DNA of 21,069 nt from CAYQJV01 sp964417925 (GTDB lineage: Bacteria; Hydrothermota; Tepidihabitantia; B3-TA06; CAYQJV01). The stretch covers positions 1 to 21,069 of the forward strand of contig CAYQJV010000030.1 in NCBI GenBank assembly GCA_964417925.1, given 5' to 3'. The notes beneath the pieces were generated by a model, which was given only the letters and a program-made list of their open reading frames with translations, was not told where the DNA came from and ran no database searches. This document shows, in pieces, positions 1-7,248 of the stretch; within the stretch, counting starts at the first letter, position 1, and each line of letters begins with the position of its first letter. The position numbers and the translations under genes are program-made.

Positions 1-2
1 CT

Positions 3-416
3 ATAATAAACACTACTTTCAAATTAGTGTTGTTTTCTCTTATTTACTATCTCATCTTTATTGCTTTTGGAGTAACTCTCAGATACATCTCTGTAATGAT
101 TCCAGTAGCCTATGGACTTTACATCGCAGGGATAGGCAATATTTTTAAGGTTTTTATATCTTTCATTACCAAAAATCCTTATCCTCAGACCTCTCTTGCT
201 CTTTTTTATGGAAAATTTACTCCAGAACTTGCAAAGTTATGGCACTACAAAATTGCTTCTCATGTAGATATATTTACTTTGTGGTCTCTTTTTATAATTG
301 CAACAGGATTTTACGTAATAACAGGTCTTGAAAGGAAAAAGACATTCATGGTAGTGTTTGGACTCTGGGGAGTTTATATACTCATTACTGCTTTTATCCC
401 CTTTCCAGTCAAATGA
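3..416 (+). CDS. Yip1-like integral membrane protein, 3' part only
   Basis: The reading frame is open back to the window edge with no stop, so this is the C-terminal part of a gene that starts outside. A GTG at 27 is the first possible start inside, but no ribosome-binding site precedes it. About four hydrophobic segments are visible. A 'VDIFTLW' motif sits before the third, a pattern I associate with bacterial Yip1-domain (PF04893) proteins, whose bacterial role is not well known. The stop overlaps the next start (ATGA), so it is co-transcribed with the TolC/HlyD/ABC genes, a neighbourhood where such proteins often occur. The family call is by pattern only; the membrane character is clear. 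Confidence 0.55.
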   Translation: MINTTFKLVLFSLIYYLIFIAFGVTLRYISVMIPVAYGLYIAGIGNIFKVFISFITKNPYPQTSLALFYGKFTPELAKLWHYKIASHVDIFTLWSLFIIATGFYVITGLERKKTFMVVFGLWGVYILITAFIPFPVK

Positions 417-1639
417 TTGAATTATTGATATTTTTGTCTTCAGATACCCTTGAACTTACCCTTTCTTCTGCAATAGATATAGGCCTTACTCACAACCTCT
501 CTTATCTGGAGAATAAAATAGAACTTGAAGAAAAAGGAATATACTTTACCGAAGCCTTGACCCAATATATTCCTTCTCCATATTACAGTTGGCAGAAAAA
601 CGATGCAGATCCAGAGAAACTGCATATCTCCTCCTTAAACATTGAACAACCTATACTGGATGTAACAAAAATTACATCCTTGGTTTCTTCATTTTACAGT
701 TTTAAATCCAATAAATGCATGGAAACAGAAAAAAGAAATGCTCTTGTTCTTCTTATAACACAAAAGTATGTAGAACTTTTAAAAGCAAAGTTTAAATTAA
801 AAATAGTTGAAAAGTCCTTGAAAAGAGCAGAATTTTATAAAAAACTGGTTGAAAAAAAACTAAAAATAGGGAAAGGGACATTACTTGAAAAACAACGAGC
901 GAGTCTTGAACTTACCAAAGCCAGAATAGAATTTATAGAACAGAAAAATCAGGTAAAAATAAAAGAAAGAGAGTTTCTTGAGACAATAGGAATAGAGGAA
1001 AATGTAGCAGTAAAACTACATGAATTTGATGTTCCAGATGAATATCAAATACCTCCTTATGATAGCATACAGAAGGTATTCTTGAAGTGCAATCCCGTAA
1101 TAAAAAATCAAAAAATTCTTCTTTCTTCTTCCAAAAAGAAACTCTTTCTTTCGGCACTTTCTATACTTCCTACTATCACCTATAAGTGGAGTTACACATA
1201 TGTTGGAAAAGAAGCAGTATATTCTCCAGGCGATATAATCAACAGAGGCAATTACTCAAAAGGACTTATTTTCTCAATTGTTTTAAATCCATTCTCCTAT
1301 TGGCTCTCAAGTGCTAAACTGGAAAAAGAAGTAGAAAGATTAAATCTCCAATTAAAGGAGAAAATCGTCAGTCTTTCCAGAGAACTGGAAAATCTTTATC
1401 TATCCCTTTCTACCGTACACGAAAAGATCAAACTCTCAAAACAGGCAAGAAAGGAAGCAGAAATATCTTTACGTATAGCAAAAAAACAGTTTCAACTTGG
1501 TACAATAACATTGATGGAATTGATGGATGCTGAAAAGAACTTCAGAAATGCAGAATACCAGTTATTCTCTTCTCTTTACGATGCATTTATTCTAAAAGAA
1601 AATATAAACTACATTGCAGGAATGGAGGTAATAAAATGA
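413..1639 (+). CDS. TolC-family outer-membrane efflux protein
   Basis: At 408 residues it has the usual size of the outer-membrane channel of tripartite efflux or export systems, which joins a periplasmic adaptor and lets substrate cross the outer membrane. It has a short hydrophobic start, then 'LTLSSAIDIGLTHN', the typical opening of the family (helix with A-x-x-x-A-L/G-x-x-N). Two long Lys/Glu/Leu-rich coiled-coil stretches (about 115-190 and 300-380) follow. The second ends in 'AKKQFQLGTITLMELMDAE', the hallmark of the repeated OEP helices. It starts inside the stop of the gene before and its own stop overlaps the adaptor start (ATGA). No strong Shine-Dalgarno is visible, so translation is probably coupled. 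The substrate cannot be told. Confidence 0.85.
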   Translation: MIELLIFLSSDTLELTLSSAIDIGLTHNLSYLENKIELEEKGIYFTEALTQYIPSPYYSWQKNDADPEKLHISSLNIEQPILDVTKITSLVSSFYSFKSNKCMETEKRNALVLLITQKYVELLKAKFKLKIVEKSLKRAEFYKKLVEKKLKIGKGTLLEKQRASLELTKARIEFIEQKNQVKIKEREFLETIGIEENVAVKLHEFDVPDEYQIPPYDSIQKVFLKCNPVIKNQKILLSSSKKKLFLSALSILPTITYKWSYTYVGKEAVYSPGDIINRGNYSKGLIFSIVLNPFSYWLSSAKLEKEVERLNLQLKEKIVSLSRELENLYLSLSTVHEKIKLSKQARKEAEISLRIAKKQFQLGTITLMELMDAEKNFRNAEYQLFSSLYDAFILKENINYIAGMEVIK

Positions 1640-2763
1640 GAAAAAGTAAAAAGGTGGCATTAGGAATAGGAATAGGAATTACTATGTTTATTTTGATCAT
1701 CATTCTTAATCTTCATCAAAAAGAACCGTGTAAAAAGGTTAAAATAGAAAAAATAAAAAAACAGGATATTGTCTCAGTAGTAAGAATTGACGGTGAAATA
1801 AAGGCAGAAAAGCAAGTAAACATTGGTACCGAAGTTATGGGCAAAATTCAAAAGATAATGGTAAAGGAAGGAGACAAGGTAAAAAAAGGAACACCTCTGT
1901 TCAGAATAGATCCTACTTCTTATATAATAAAAGTAAAAGAATTACGGGCAAAACTTACAGGAGATCTTGCAAAATATGAAAACATTAAGAAAGAACTTGA
2001 AAGAGCAAAAACTCTATTTAAAGACAGTTTAATATCAAAAGCAGAATATGAAAATATCCTTTCTCAGTACAAAACTATGATTGCTGTTCTTTCAGCAGAT
2101 AGTGCTTCCTTAGAAGATGCTGAAATACAATTATCAAAAACTATAGTTAAATCTCCCATTGATGGAGAGGTAATTGCAGTTTATAAAGAAGAGGGCGAAA
2201 ACGTAATTGTGGGAAGGATAAACATTGAAGGTTCTGTGGTAATGGTGGTTGCGGATATGAGTAAAATGGTGGTGTCATGCTATGCAGATGAAGCAGAGAT
2301 ACCAAAGATAAAACCAGGGCAACCAGCAAAAATAAAAGTAGATGCATATCCAGATATTGTGTTTAAAGGAAAGGTTAAAAAAATAGTTGCCATGCCTGCA
2401 AGTTCTTCTATCCAAACTCAAACATCTTCATATCCTGTGGAAGTAGAAATAGAAAAAAATAAAAAAGGTATTAAACTTTTACCTGGCATGTCTGCAACTT
2501 GTGAAATAATAACAGGCAGAAAGAAAAATGTAATTACAGTGCCTTTAACAGCAGTGGGAAAAAAAGAAAAACAAGGAAAAAAATCCCAAGATTTTGTGTT
2601 TGTGTATAAAAATGGAAAAGCAGAAATGCGAACAGTGAAACTTGGAATAAAAGGAGAACATAGAGTTGAAGTAGTGAAAGGGTTAAAAGAGGGAGAAGAA
2701 ATAATCACAGGTCCATATACTATTTTAAAAACCTTAAAACACGGGGAAAGGGTTTGTCCTTAA
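1636..2763 (+). CDS. HlyD/MacA-type periplasmic adaptor (membrane fusion protein)
   Basis: This 375-residue protein is anchored by one N-terminal transmembrane helix (about residues 6-26) with a Lys-rich cytoplasmic start. It then shows the adaptor order. The first half of a lipoyl/barrel-sandwich domain has 'VNIGTEVMGKIQKIMVKEGD' (about 61-80). A short alpha-hairpin (about 95-165) follows, then the second lipoyl half ('IVKSPIDGEVI'), a beta-barrel, and a membrane-proximal domain ending in 'VEVVKGLKEGEEIITG'. Such proteins bridge an inner-membrane ABC or RND pump to TolC. GGAGGT lies just before the ATG, inside the end of the TolC gene. The MacB-like ATPase next to it suggests a MacAB-type exporter rather than an RND pump. 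Confidence 0.87.
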   Translation: MRKSKKVALGIGIGITMFILIIILNLHQKEPCKKVKIEKIKKQDIVSVVRIDGEIKAEKQVNIGTEVMGKIQKIMVKEGDKVKKGTPLFRIDPTSYIIKVKELRAKLTGDLAKYENIKKELERAKTLFKDSLISKAEYENILSQYKTMIAVLSADSASLEDAEIQLSKTIVKSPIDGEVIAVYKEEGENVIVGRINIEGSVVMVVADMSKMVVSCYADEAEIPKIKPGQPAKIKVDAYPDIVFKGKVKKIVAMPASSSIQTQTSSYPVEVEIEKNKKGIKLLPGMSATCEIITGRKKNVITVPLTAVGKKEKQGKKSQDFVFVYKNGKAEMRTVKLGIKGEHRVEVVKGLKEGEEIITGPYTILKTLKHGERVCP

Positions 2764-3428
2764 TCATAAAAACAGAAGAAATCACCAAGGTATACAAAAT
2801 GGGAAAGATAGAGATACATGCTTTGCGCGGAGTAAACATTGAAGTGGAAGAACAGGAATTTATTGCGGTAATGGGGCCTTCTGGTTCAGGAAAGTCCACC
2901 TTAATGCATATCTTAGGGTGTCTTGATACACCAACCAGTGGAAAGTACTTTCTTGATAAGATTGAAGTATCTACTTTTTCAGAAGATGAACTTGCAGAGA
3001 TAAGGAAAAATAAGGTTGGATTTGTTTTCCAAAATTTCAACCTTTTGCCAAGACTCAAAGCGTGGGAGAATGTTGCTCTTCCTTTAATCTATAAAGGAAA
3101 ATCTGAAAAAGAGCAAAAAGAAAGGGCCCTTGAAATGCTTGAAGCAGTGGGATTACTGGATAGAAAGGACCATAGACCAACAGAGCTTTCAGGAGGGGAA
3201 GCTCAAAGAGTAGCAATTGCCAGAGCTCTGGTAAATAACCCAAGAATAATTCTTGCAGACGAACCTACAGGAAATCTTGATTCTAAAACAGGAAAAGAAA
3301 TAATGATGATATTCAAAAAATTAAACAAAAAAGGGAAAACCATTGTTCTTGTAACTCATGATGTTGAAATTGCAAAATACGCAGAAAGAATAATAAAAAT
3401 AAAGGATGGTGTAATAGAATCAATTTGA
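2754..3428 (+). CDS. MacB/LolD-type ABC transporter ATPase
   Basis: A 224-residue stand-alone nucleotide-binding subunit. It shows Walker A 'GPSGSGKST' (about 41-49), the Q-loop 'VGFVFQNFNLLP', the signature 'LSGGEAQRVAIARAL', Walker B 'IILADEPTGNLD' and the switch His in 'VTHD'. The 'GNLDSKTG' and 'FNLLPRLKAWENV' stretches are typical of the MacB/LolD/FtsE group, which drive lipoprotein release or peptide and drug export with a FtsX-like permease. It starts at TTG inside the last codons of the adaptor gene. A permease would be expected next but the following gene is a small unrelated membrane protein, so the partner lies elsewhere, perhaps upstream of the window. Confidence 0.92.
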   Translation: MSLIIKTEEITKVYKMGKIEIHALRGVNIEVEEQEFIAVMGPSGSGKSTLMHILGCLDTPTSGKYFLDKIEVSTFSEDELAEIRKNKVGFVFQNFNLLPRLKAWENVALPLIYKGKSEKEQKERALEMLEAVGLLDRKDHRPTELSGGEAQRVAIARALVNNPRIILADEPTGNLDSKTGKEIMMIFKKLNKKGKTIVLVTHDVEIAKYAERIIKIKDGVIESI

Positions 3429-3452
3429 CTTCCACTAAAAGTAAAGTATAAT
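3425..3452 (+). promoter_or_regulatory. Sigma-70-type promoter, probably leaderless start
   Basis: TTGACT (3425-3430) and TATAAT (3447-3452) are 16 nt apart. The -35 box overlaps the TGA stop of the ABC ATPase gene. The expected start of transcription, 6-7 nt after the -10, falls on or next to the A of the ATG at 3459, and no ribosome-binding site fits in between. This predicts a leaderless mRNA for the small membrane protein and the peptidase after it. Confidence 0.6.
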
Positions 3453-3458
3453 TTTTCA

Positions 3459-3704
3459 ATGCTTACTTTTTGTTTTGCATCTTTCTACTTTCTAATAATT
3501 CTTACAGTAATCCTCTTCGTTATCGGGATATTTGGATTTAAAATATGGATGTTTATAGATGCCTTAATAAGACCGGAAGAGAAGTATCCACAAAAAGGGC
3601 CTTACATCAAATTAATATGGGCTTTGTTTATATTCTTTGCAGACATTGTTGGTCCTCTTACCTACCTTATACTTGTAAAACTTCAAAAGTATAAAAAGCA
3701 ATGA
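3459..3704 (+). CDS. Small two-helix membrane protein, PLDc_N-like
   Basis: An 81-residue protein with two transmembrane helices (about 5-30 and 48-72) joined by a polar loop. The pattern 'KIWMFIDALIR...KLIWALFIFFADIVGPLTYL' fits the PLDc_N domain (PF13396), a two-helix module found alone or before phospholipase-D-like enzymes; its role alone is not known. There is room for neither an SD nor a 5' leader between the promoter and the ATG. Its stop overlaps the peptidase start (ATGA), so the two are one unit. It is far too short to be the missing MacB permease. Confidence 0.6.
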   Translation: MLTFCFASFYFLIILTVILFVIGIFGFKIWMFIDALIRPEEKYPQKGPYIKLIWALFIFFADIVGPLTYLILVKLQKYKKQ

Positions 3705-5548
3705 TTCTATTAATCTTGTTTTTATCTTTTGATAGAGGACTGTTAAAAAGAGTAGAAAAACCTTTAAGTATAAAATCTTGTTTTACAGAAAGAGGCTATA
3801 ATGTTATTCATTACGATATTTTTTTATATAAAATAAACGAGGAAGAAAAAAGTATAGAAGGAAAGAGTTCAATTCTTATTGAAAGTCAAAAAAACAACCT
3901 TGATACAGTCTATCTACATCTTGCAAAACTAAAAGCAGACAGTATAAAAGAAAACAGTAAAACACTTAGTTTTTTACAACAAGGAGACTCTATTATTGTT
4001 TTTTTATCTTCCTCAAAGAATTTACATGACACTTTTAAAATAGATGTATACTATTCAGGAAATCCAGCCCATGAGTTAAGTTTTGGAGGTTTTTGGTTTT
4101 CGTATAGAACCATCTATACCATGGGAGTAGGATTATATACCGATCCCCCTTCAATGGCAAGATACTGGTTTGCCTGCGTTGATGAACCAGCAGATAAAGC
4201 AACAGCGGACATCTATATCACTGTGGACAAAAATAAAATAGCTGTATCCAATGGAGAACTGGTTGAAGAAATAGAAGAACCAGAAGATAAAAAAACATAC
4301 CACTGGAAAGAAAGTCATCCTGTTTCAACCTACTTACTTTCAATTGCAATTTCTGATTACATAGTATTTAAAGACTCATTATACGACTGGATATACCATT
4401 ATATTCATCCTGAATACATAGAAAATGCCAAGGTTTCCTTTAAAAACGTGCATTTAATGATGGAAACATTCACACATCTGTTTTCCCCTTATCCTTTTGA
4501 AAAGTTCTCCTTCGTTGCCACACCAAAAGGAGATATGGAACATGTTACTGCAGTATCTCACTTAGAAACTTTGATAGATGGAACAAACACATATGACTAC
4601 ATTCTTGCCCATGAACTTTCCCATCACTGGTGGGGTAACTGGGTTACAATAAAGGACTGGAAAGATATATGGCTTAATGAGGGATTTGCAACTTATTGTG
4701 AAGCCTTGTATGAAGAATACATAAATGGAAGAGAAGCATATAATGAATATATTAAAGGAATAATGGATTTTTATCTAAGAAGTGGAGAGTTATTTCCTAT
4801 CTACGCTCCACAAAAAATGTGGGGAGCAACCACATATGAGAAAGGAGCTTCAGTTCTTCACATGTTAAGATACATAACCGGTGATAGCAATTTCTTTAAA
4901 ATTTTAAAAACTTATGGAGAAAGATTTGGATTCAAAAACGTTACCACAGAGGATTTTAAAAACGTCTGTGAAGAAATATATAAAGAGAACCTTGATTGGT
5001 TTTTTGATGAGTGGGTATATGACTGGGGATATCCTGTATTTGAATACACATGGAAAAAAGAGTATAAAAAAGTATATGTAAAAATCAAACAGGTGCAGGA
5101 AATAGGCCCTTTATTTAAAATGCCTGTGGAACTTCTTTTTAAGGATAGTGTAAAGGATACAGTGATAAAGGTGTGGGTGGAAAATCAAGTAGATAGTTTT
5201 ACGTTTACTCTCTCCTTTGTCCCAGATACCTTTAAATTTGATCCCAATAACTACATCCTAAAAAAAGCAACCTATATGCCCTATGGAATAGAAGAAAAGG
5301 CAAGGCAATTCTTTGTAAAAATAAACTCTTTTATACCAGAAATAAGAATACATTCTCCAGAACCAACAGATGTGTGCATAAACATCTATGATGCCTCAGG
5401 AAGAAAAATTCAAACCCTTTATAAGGGGCCTTTAAAAGGATATAGAGTAATAAAATGGAGGAACTTTAAAAATTACTCATCTGGTATCTATTTTATAAAG
5501 ATAAATACAAAACTTTTTGAAAAAACCGTGAAATTTTTACATATTTAA
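3701..5548 (+). CDS. M1-family zinc aminopeptidase with C-terminal sorting-type domain
   Basis: A 615-residue metallopeptidase that should remove N-terminal residues from peptides outside the cytoplasm. The zinc site is intact: HELSH at 304-308 with the third ligand E327 in 'NEGFA'. The M1 substrate motif GxMEN appears as GDMEH (277-281), with His in place of Asn. 'RYWFACVDEPADKAT' (about 154-168) is also typical of M1 enzymes. A short hydrophobic start (residues 1-10) may be a poor signal peptide. Residues from about 535 form a beta-rich tail ('INIYDASGRKIQTL', 'SSGIYFIKI') like the FlgD-like or type IX secretion sorting domains, so the enzyme is probably exported or surface-bound. It ends by overlapping, tail to tail, the TPR gene on the other strand. 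Confidence 0.9.
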   Translation: MILLILFLSFDRGLLKRVEKPLSIKSCFTERGYNVIHYDIFLYKINEEEKSIEGKSSILIESQKNNLDTVYLHLAKLKADSIKENSKTLSFLQQGDSIIVFLSSSKNLHDTFKIDVYYSGNPAHELSFGGFWFSYRTIYTMGVGLYTDPPSMARYWFACVDEPADKATADIYITVDKNKIAVSNGELVEEIEEPEDKKTYHWKESHPVSTYLLSIAISDYIVFKDSLYDWIYHYIHPEYIENAKVSFKNVHLMMETFTHLFSPYPFEKFSFVATPKGDMEHVTAVSHLETLIDGTNTYDYILAHELSHHWWGNWVTIKDWKDIWLNEGFATYCEALYEEYINGREAYNEYIKGIMDFYLRSGELFPIYAPQKMWGATTYEKGASVLHMLRYITGDSNFFKILKTYGERFGFKNVTTEDFKNVCEEIYKENLDWFFDEWVYDWGYPVFEYTWKKEYKKVYVKIKQVQEIGPLFKMPVELLFKDSVKDTVIKVWVENQVDSFTFTLSFVPDTFKFDPNNYILKKATYMPYGIEEKARQFFVKINSFIPEIRIHSPEPTDVCINIYDASGRKIQTLYKGPLKGYRVIKWRNFKNYSSGIYFIKINTKLFEKTVKFLHI

Positions 5549-6133
5549 TATATATTCTACAAATCTTTGATATTTCTCAAAAGCATCTTTACCTATTATC
5601 TTTTTTATTTTTTTTATATTTTGGCGAATATACCTAATTTTATCAGGAAATATCTCTTTAATAAAGAGAGCACTTAGTAGCTCATGCTCCGCATCATGGA
5701 TATGCCTTGCAACATGAAGCGATAAAAGAAGATATCTCTCTGCCCCTTTTTTATCATTTTGCTTGAAAAACGAGAGTCCTGTAATTAAATAAGAAAAAGC
5801 AACCAAATCTGAAAAAAGAGGATCCCCCAGAATTTCTTTTACAAATTCCTCTGCCTCTTTTACTGCCCTATCATATTGTCTTTCATAAAAGTATTTTATA
5901 ATTTCACACATTCTTATCCTATGGATGGTCTTAACTGTTTCTATTGTATTTTTGTAGTTTTGGATTTTTTCAAAAATAGAATTTGCCCTATTTAAATCCA
6001 AAGAGTAAAAACAGGCAGAAAACACACTAACAAGCATATCCACTTTAGTATTAAGACTTGCCTGTTCAAATAAATCTTTGTTTTCTTCATAAATCATTTT
6101 GACCTTCTCCCAATCTGCTTTTAAAACATACAT
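5537..6133 (-). CDS. Helical-repeat (TPR-like) protein
   Basis: A 198-residue, all-helical protein made of paired helices with TPR-like spacing, for example 'AFSYLITGLSFFKQNDKKGAERYLLLSL' split around residues 110-140. Such proteins act as docking scaffolds; the partner is unknown. The ATG at 6133 lies 5 nt after the stop of the TPR gene before it, in another frame, and no clear ribosome-binding site precedes it. The frame stays open upstream of the ATG. It may be the second half of one TPR protein split by a frameshift, or a translationally coupled partner. Its last codons overlap the end of the peptidase gene on the opposite strand. Confidence 0.6.
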   Translation of the reverse strand: MYVLKADWEKVKMIYEENKDLFEQASLNTKVDMLVSVFSACFYSLDLNRANSIFEKIQNYKNTIETVKTIHRIRMCEIIKYFYERQYDRAVKEAEEFVKEILGDPLFSDLVAFSYLITGLSFFKQNDKKGAERYLLLSLHVARHIHDAEHELLSALFIKEIFPDKIRYIRQNIKKIKKIIGKDAFEKYQRFVEYILNM

Positions 6134-6138
6134 ACCCG

Positions 6139-6345
6139 CTATATCCAGTAATATTCCACCCCCCTTTTAATCACCTCTTGAAGGTACTTTTCCGCTTCAT
6201 TTAACTTTCCTGTAACTGCACATATATATCCAGCATCAAGTAAGGCTCTTACATTATACCCTTTTTTAATTATTTTTTTGTAGCAATCCAGTGCTTCCTG
6301 TAGGAAACCTTTTTTAAAATACTCAATACATGACTCAATTGTCAT
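6139..6345 (-). CDS. Short TPR protein or N-terminal part of a split TPR gene
   Basis: The 68 residues hold about two TPR helix pairs: 'CIEYFKKGFLQEALDCYKKI' (5-24) and 'LLDAGYICAVTGKLNEAEKY' (35-54), with the G/A/A/L positions of the repeat. It starts 2 nt after the stop of the 64-residue gene and ends 5 nt before the next TPR gene, which continues the same fold in a different frame. It is therefore either a very small TPR protein or the front of a gene broken at about 6134-6141. It belongs to the three-gene - strand unit read from the promoter at about 6562-6589. Confidence 0.6.
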   Translation of the reverse strand: MTIESCIEYFKKGFLQEALDCYKKIIKKGYNVRALLDAGYICAVTGKLNEAEKYLQEVIKRGVEYYWI

Positions 6346-6347
6346 AC

Positions 6348-6542
6348 CTATGGACTTCCTTCATCCACTTTTTTATTGGATATAAACTTTATATTACTAA
6401 CAGGAATAAACATTTCATACTTCTCATCTTTCCCCTGTATCTTAGCACCCATCACCTGAATTAAATTGGGATTTCTATACGTTTTAGCAATTACATCTGC
6501 TTCTATCACTTCACCTGTGATAAGATATATATATTCTGCCAT
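6348..6542 (-). CDS. Small conserved-looking protein of unknown function
   Basis: I do not recognise this 64-residue protein. It has no membrane segment. Alternating hydrophobic residues ('YIYLITGEVIEADVIA', 'YEMFIPVSNIKFI') suggest a small beta-barrel, SH3- or Sm-like, but this is only a fold guess. The start is well supported: an AGGAGGT ribosome-binding site lies a few bases before the ATG, and a promoter lies just upstream. It heads the unit with the two TPR pieces and is the first gene beyond the leader-distal end of the CRISPR array, read in the same direction as the array. Confidence 0.65.
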   Translation of the reverse strand: MAEYIYLITGEVIEADVIAKTYRNPNLIQVMGAKIQGKDEKYEMFIPVSNIKFISNKKVDEGSP

Positions 6543-6561
6543 ACCTACCTCCTTTTTTCAC

Positions 6562-6589
6562 ATTTTACCTCTAACTAAAAATTTTTCAA
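6562..6589 (-). promoter_or_regulatory. Promoter of the 64-residue protein and TPR genes
   Basis: Read on the - strand: TTGAAA (6589-6584), 16 nt, TAAAAT (6567-6562). Transcription would start near 6555, leaving a leader of about 13 nt that just holds the AGGAGGT site before the ATG at 6542. A better -35 (TTGACA, 6626-6621) lies further up but has no good -10 at the right distance. Confidence 0.45.
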
Positions 6590-6634
6590 GTTTATTTTTT
6601 TATGAGATAAATACCCATACTGTCAACATATAAA

Positions 6635-7248
6635 ATCTCAACTCTTTTACGGGAATTAAGGTTTTCTACAACCTTATCCTTCTTCAGAGGAATATCTAAA
6701 ACTGAAACAGTTTCAATTCCCTTACGGGAATTGAGGTATTTTTTCTACAACGAGCATGATTGGGTCAACATGGGCGGTCAACCTTACCTGCAAGCAAGGT
6801 TTCAATTCCCTTACGGGAATTAAGAGTTTTCTATAGGGGATGTGATTATGAAAAGAATGATTTTGAAAAATTTTGTGAAGCTTCAATTCCCTTACGGGAA
6901 TTAAGGTCTTTCTACTTAAATGAAAAATCAATTTTCTGGACACATAACAGCGAGTATGATGTAAACAAGTTTCAATTCCCTTACGGGAATTAAGATTTTT
7001 CTACGGAAGAAACTTACGCATCCTCTGAAGAATACTTGAAATTAAAACAGTTTCAATTCCCTTACGGGAATTAAGGTTTTTCTACAAAGACTTTTCAGAA
7101 AACAAAAAGAAATAATCATGACAGCGCTTGAGTTTCAATTCCCTTACGGGAATTAAGGTTTTTCTACCATAGAAGACGATAAGGCTATTGCTTTCTCGAT
7201 TTTTTATGCGGAGTTTCAATTCCCTTACGGGAATTAAGAGCTTTCTAC
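6635..7248 (-). repeat. Worn leader-distal repeats
   Basis: Repeat 1 (6635-6669) has five substitutions in its GTTTCAATTCCC half and one T missing. Repeat 2 (6710-6748) has an A-to-G change and three extra bases. Repeats 3 (6799), 4 (6880), 5 (6969) and 8 (7213) differ in the AAGGTTTTTCTAC part; repeat 3 ends CTAT and repeat 4 starts GCTTC. The hairpin core CAATTCCCTTACGGGAATT is unchanged in repeats 2-8. Repeats 6 and 7 within this stretch are consensus. Confidence 0.9.

Noticed and set aside
3459..3704. The missing MacB permease or a fragment of it
   Set aside because: 81 residues with two helices and a PLDc_N-like pattern; no FtsX-type extracellular domain.
6604..6626. TTGACA at 6626-6621 as the promoter for the genes beyond the array
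   Set aside because: No good -10 at 16-18 nt; the TTGAAA/TAAAAT pair closer to the gene fits better.
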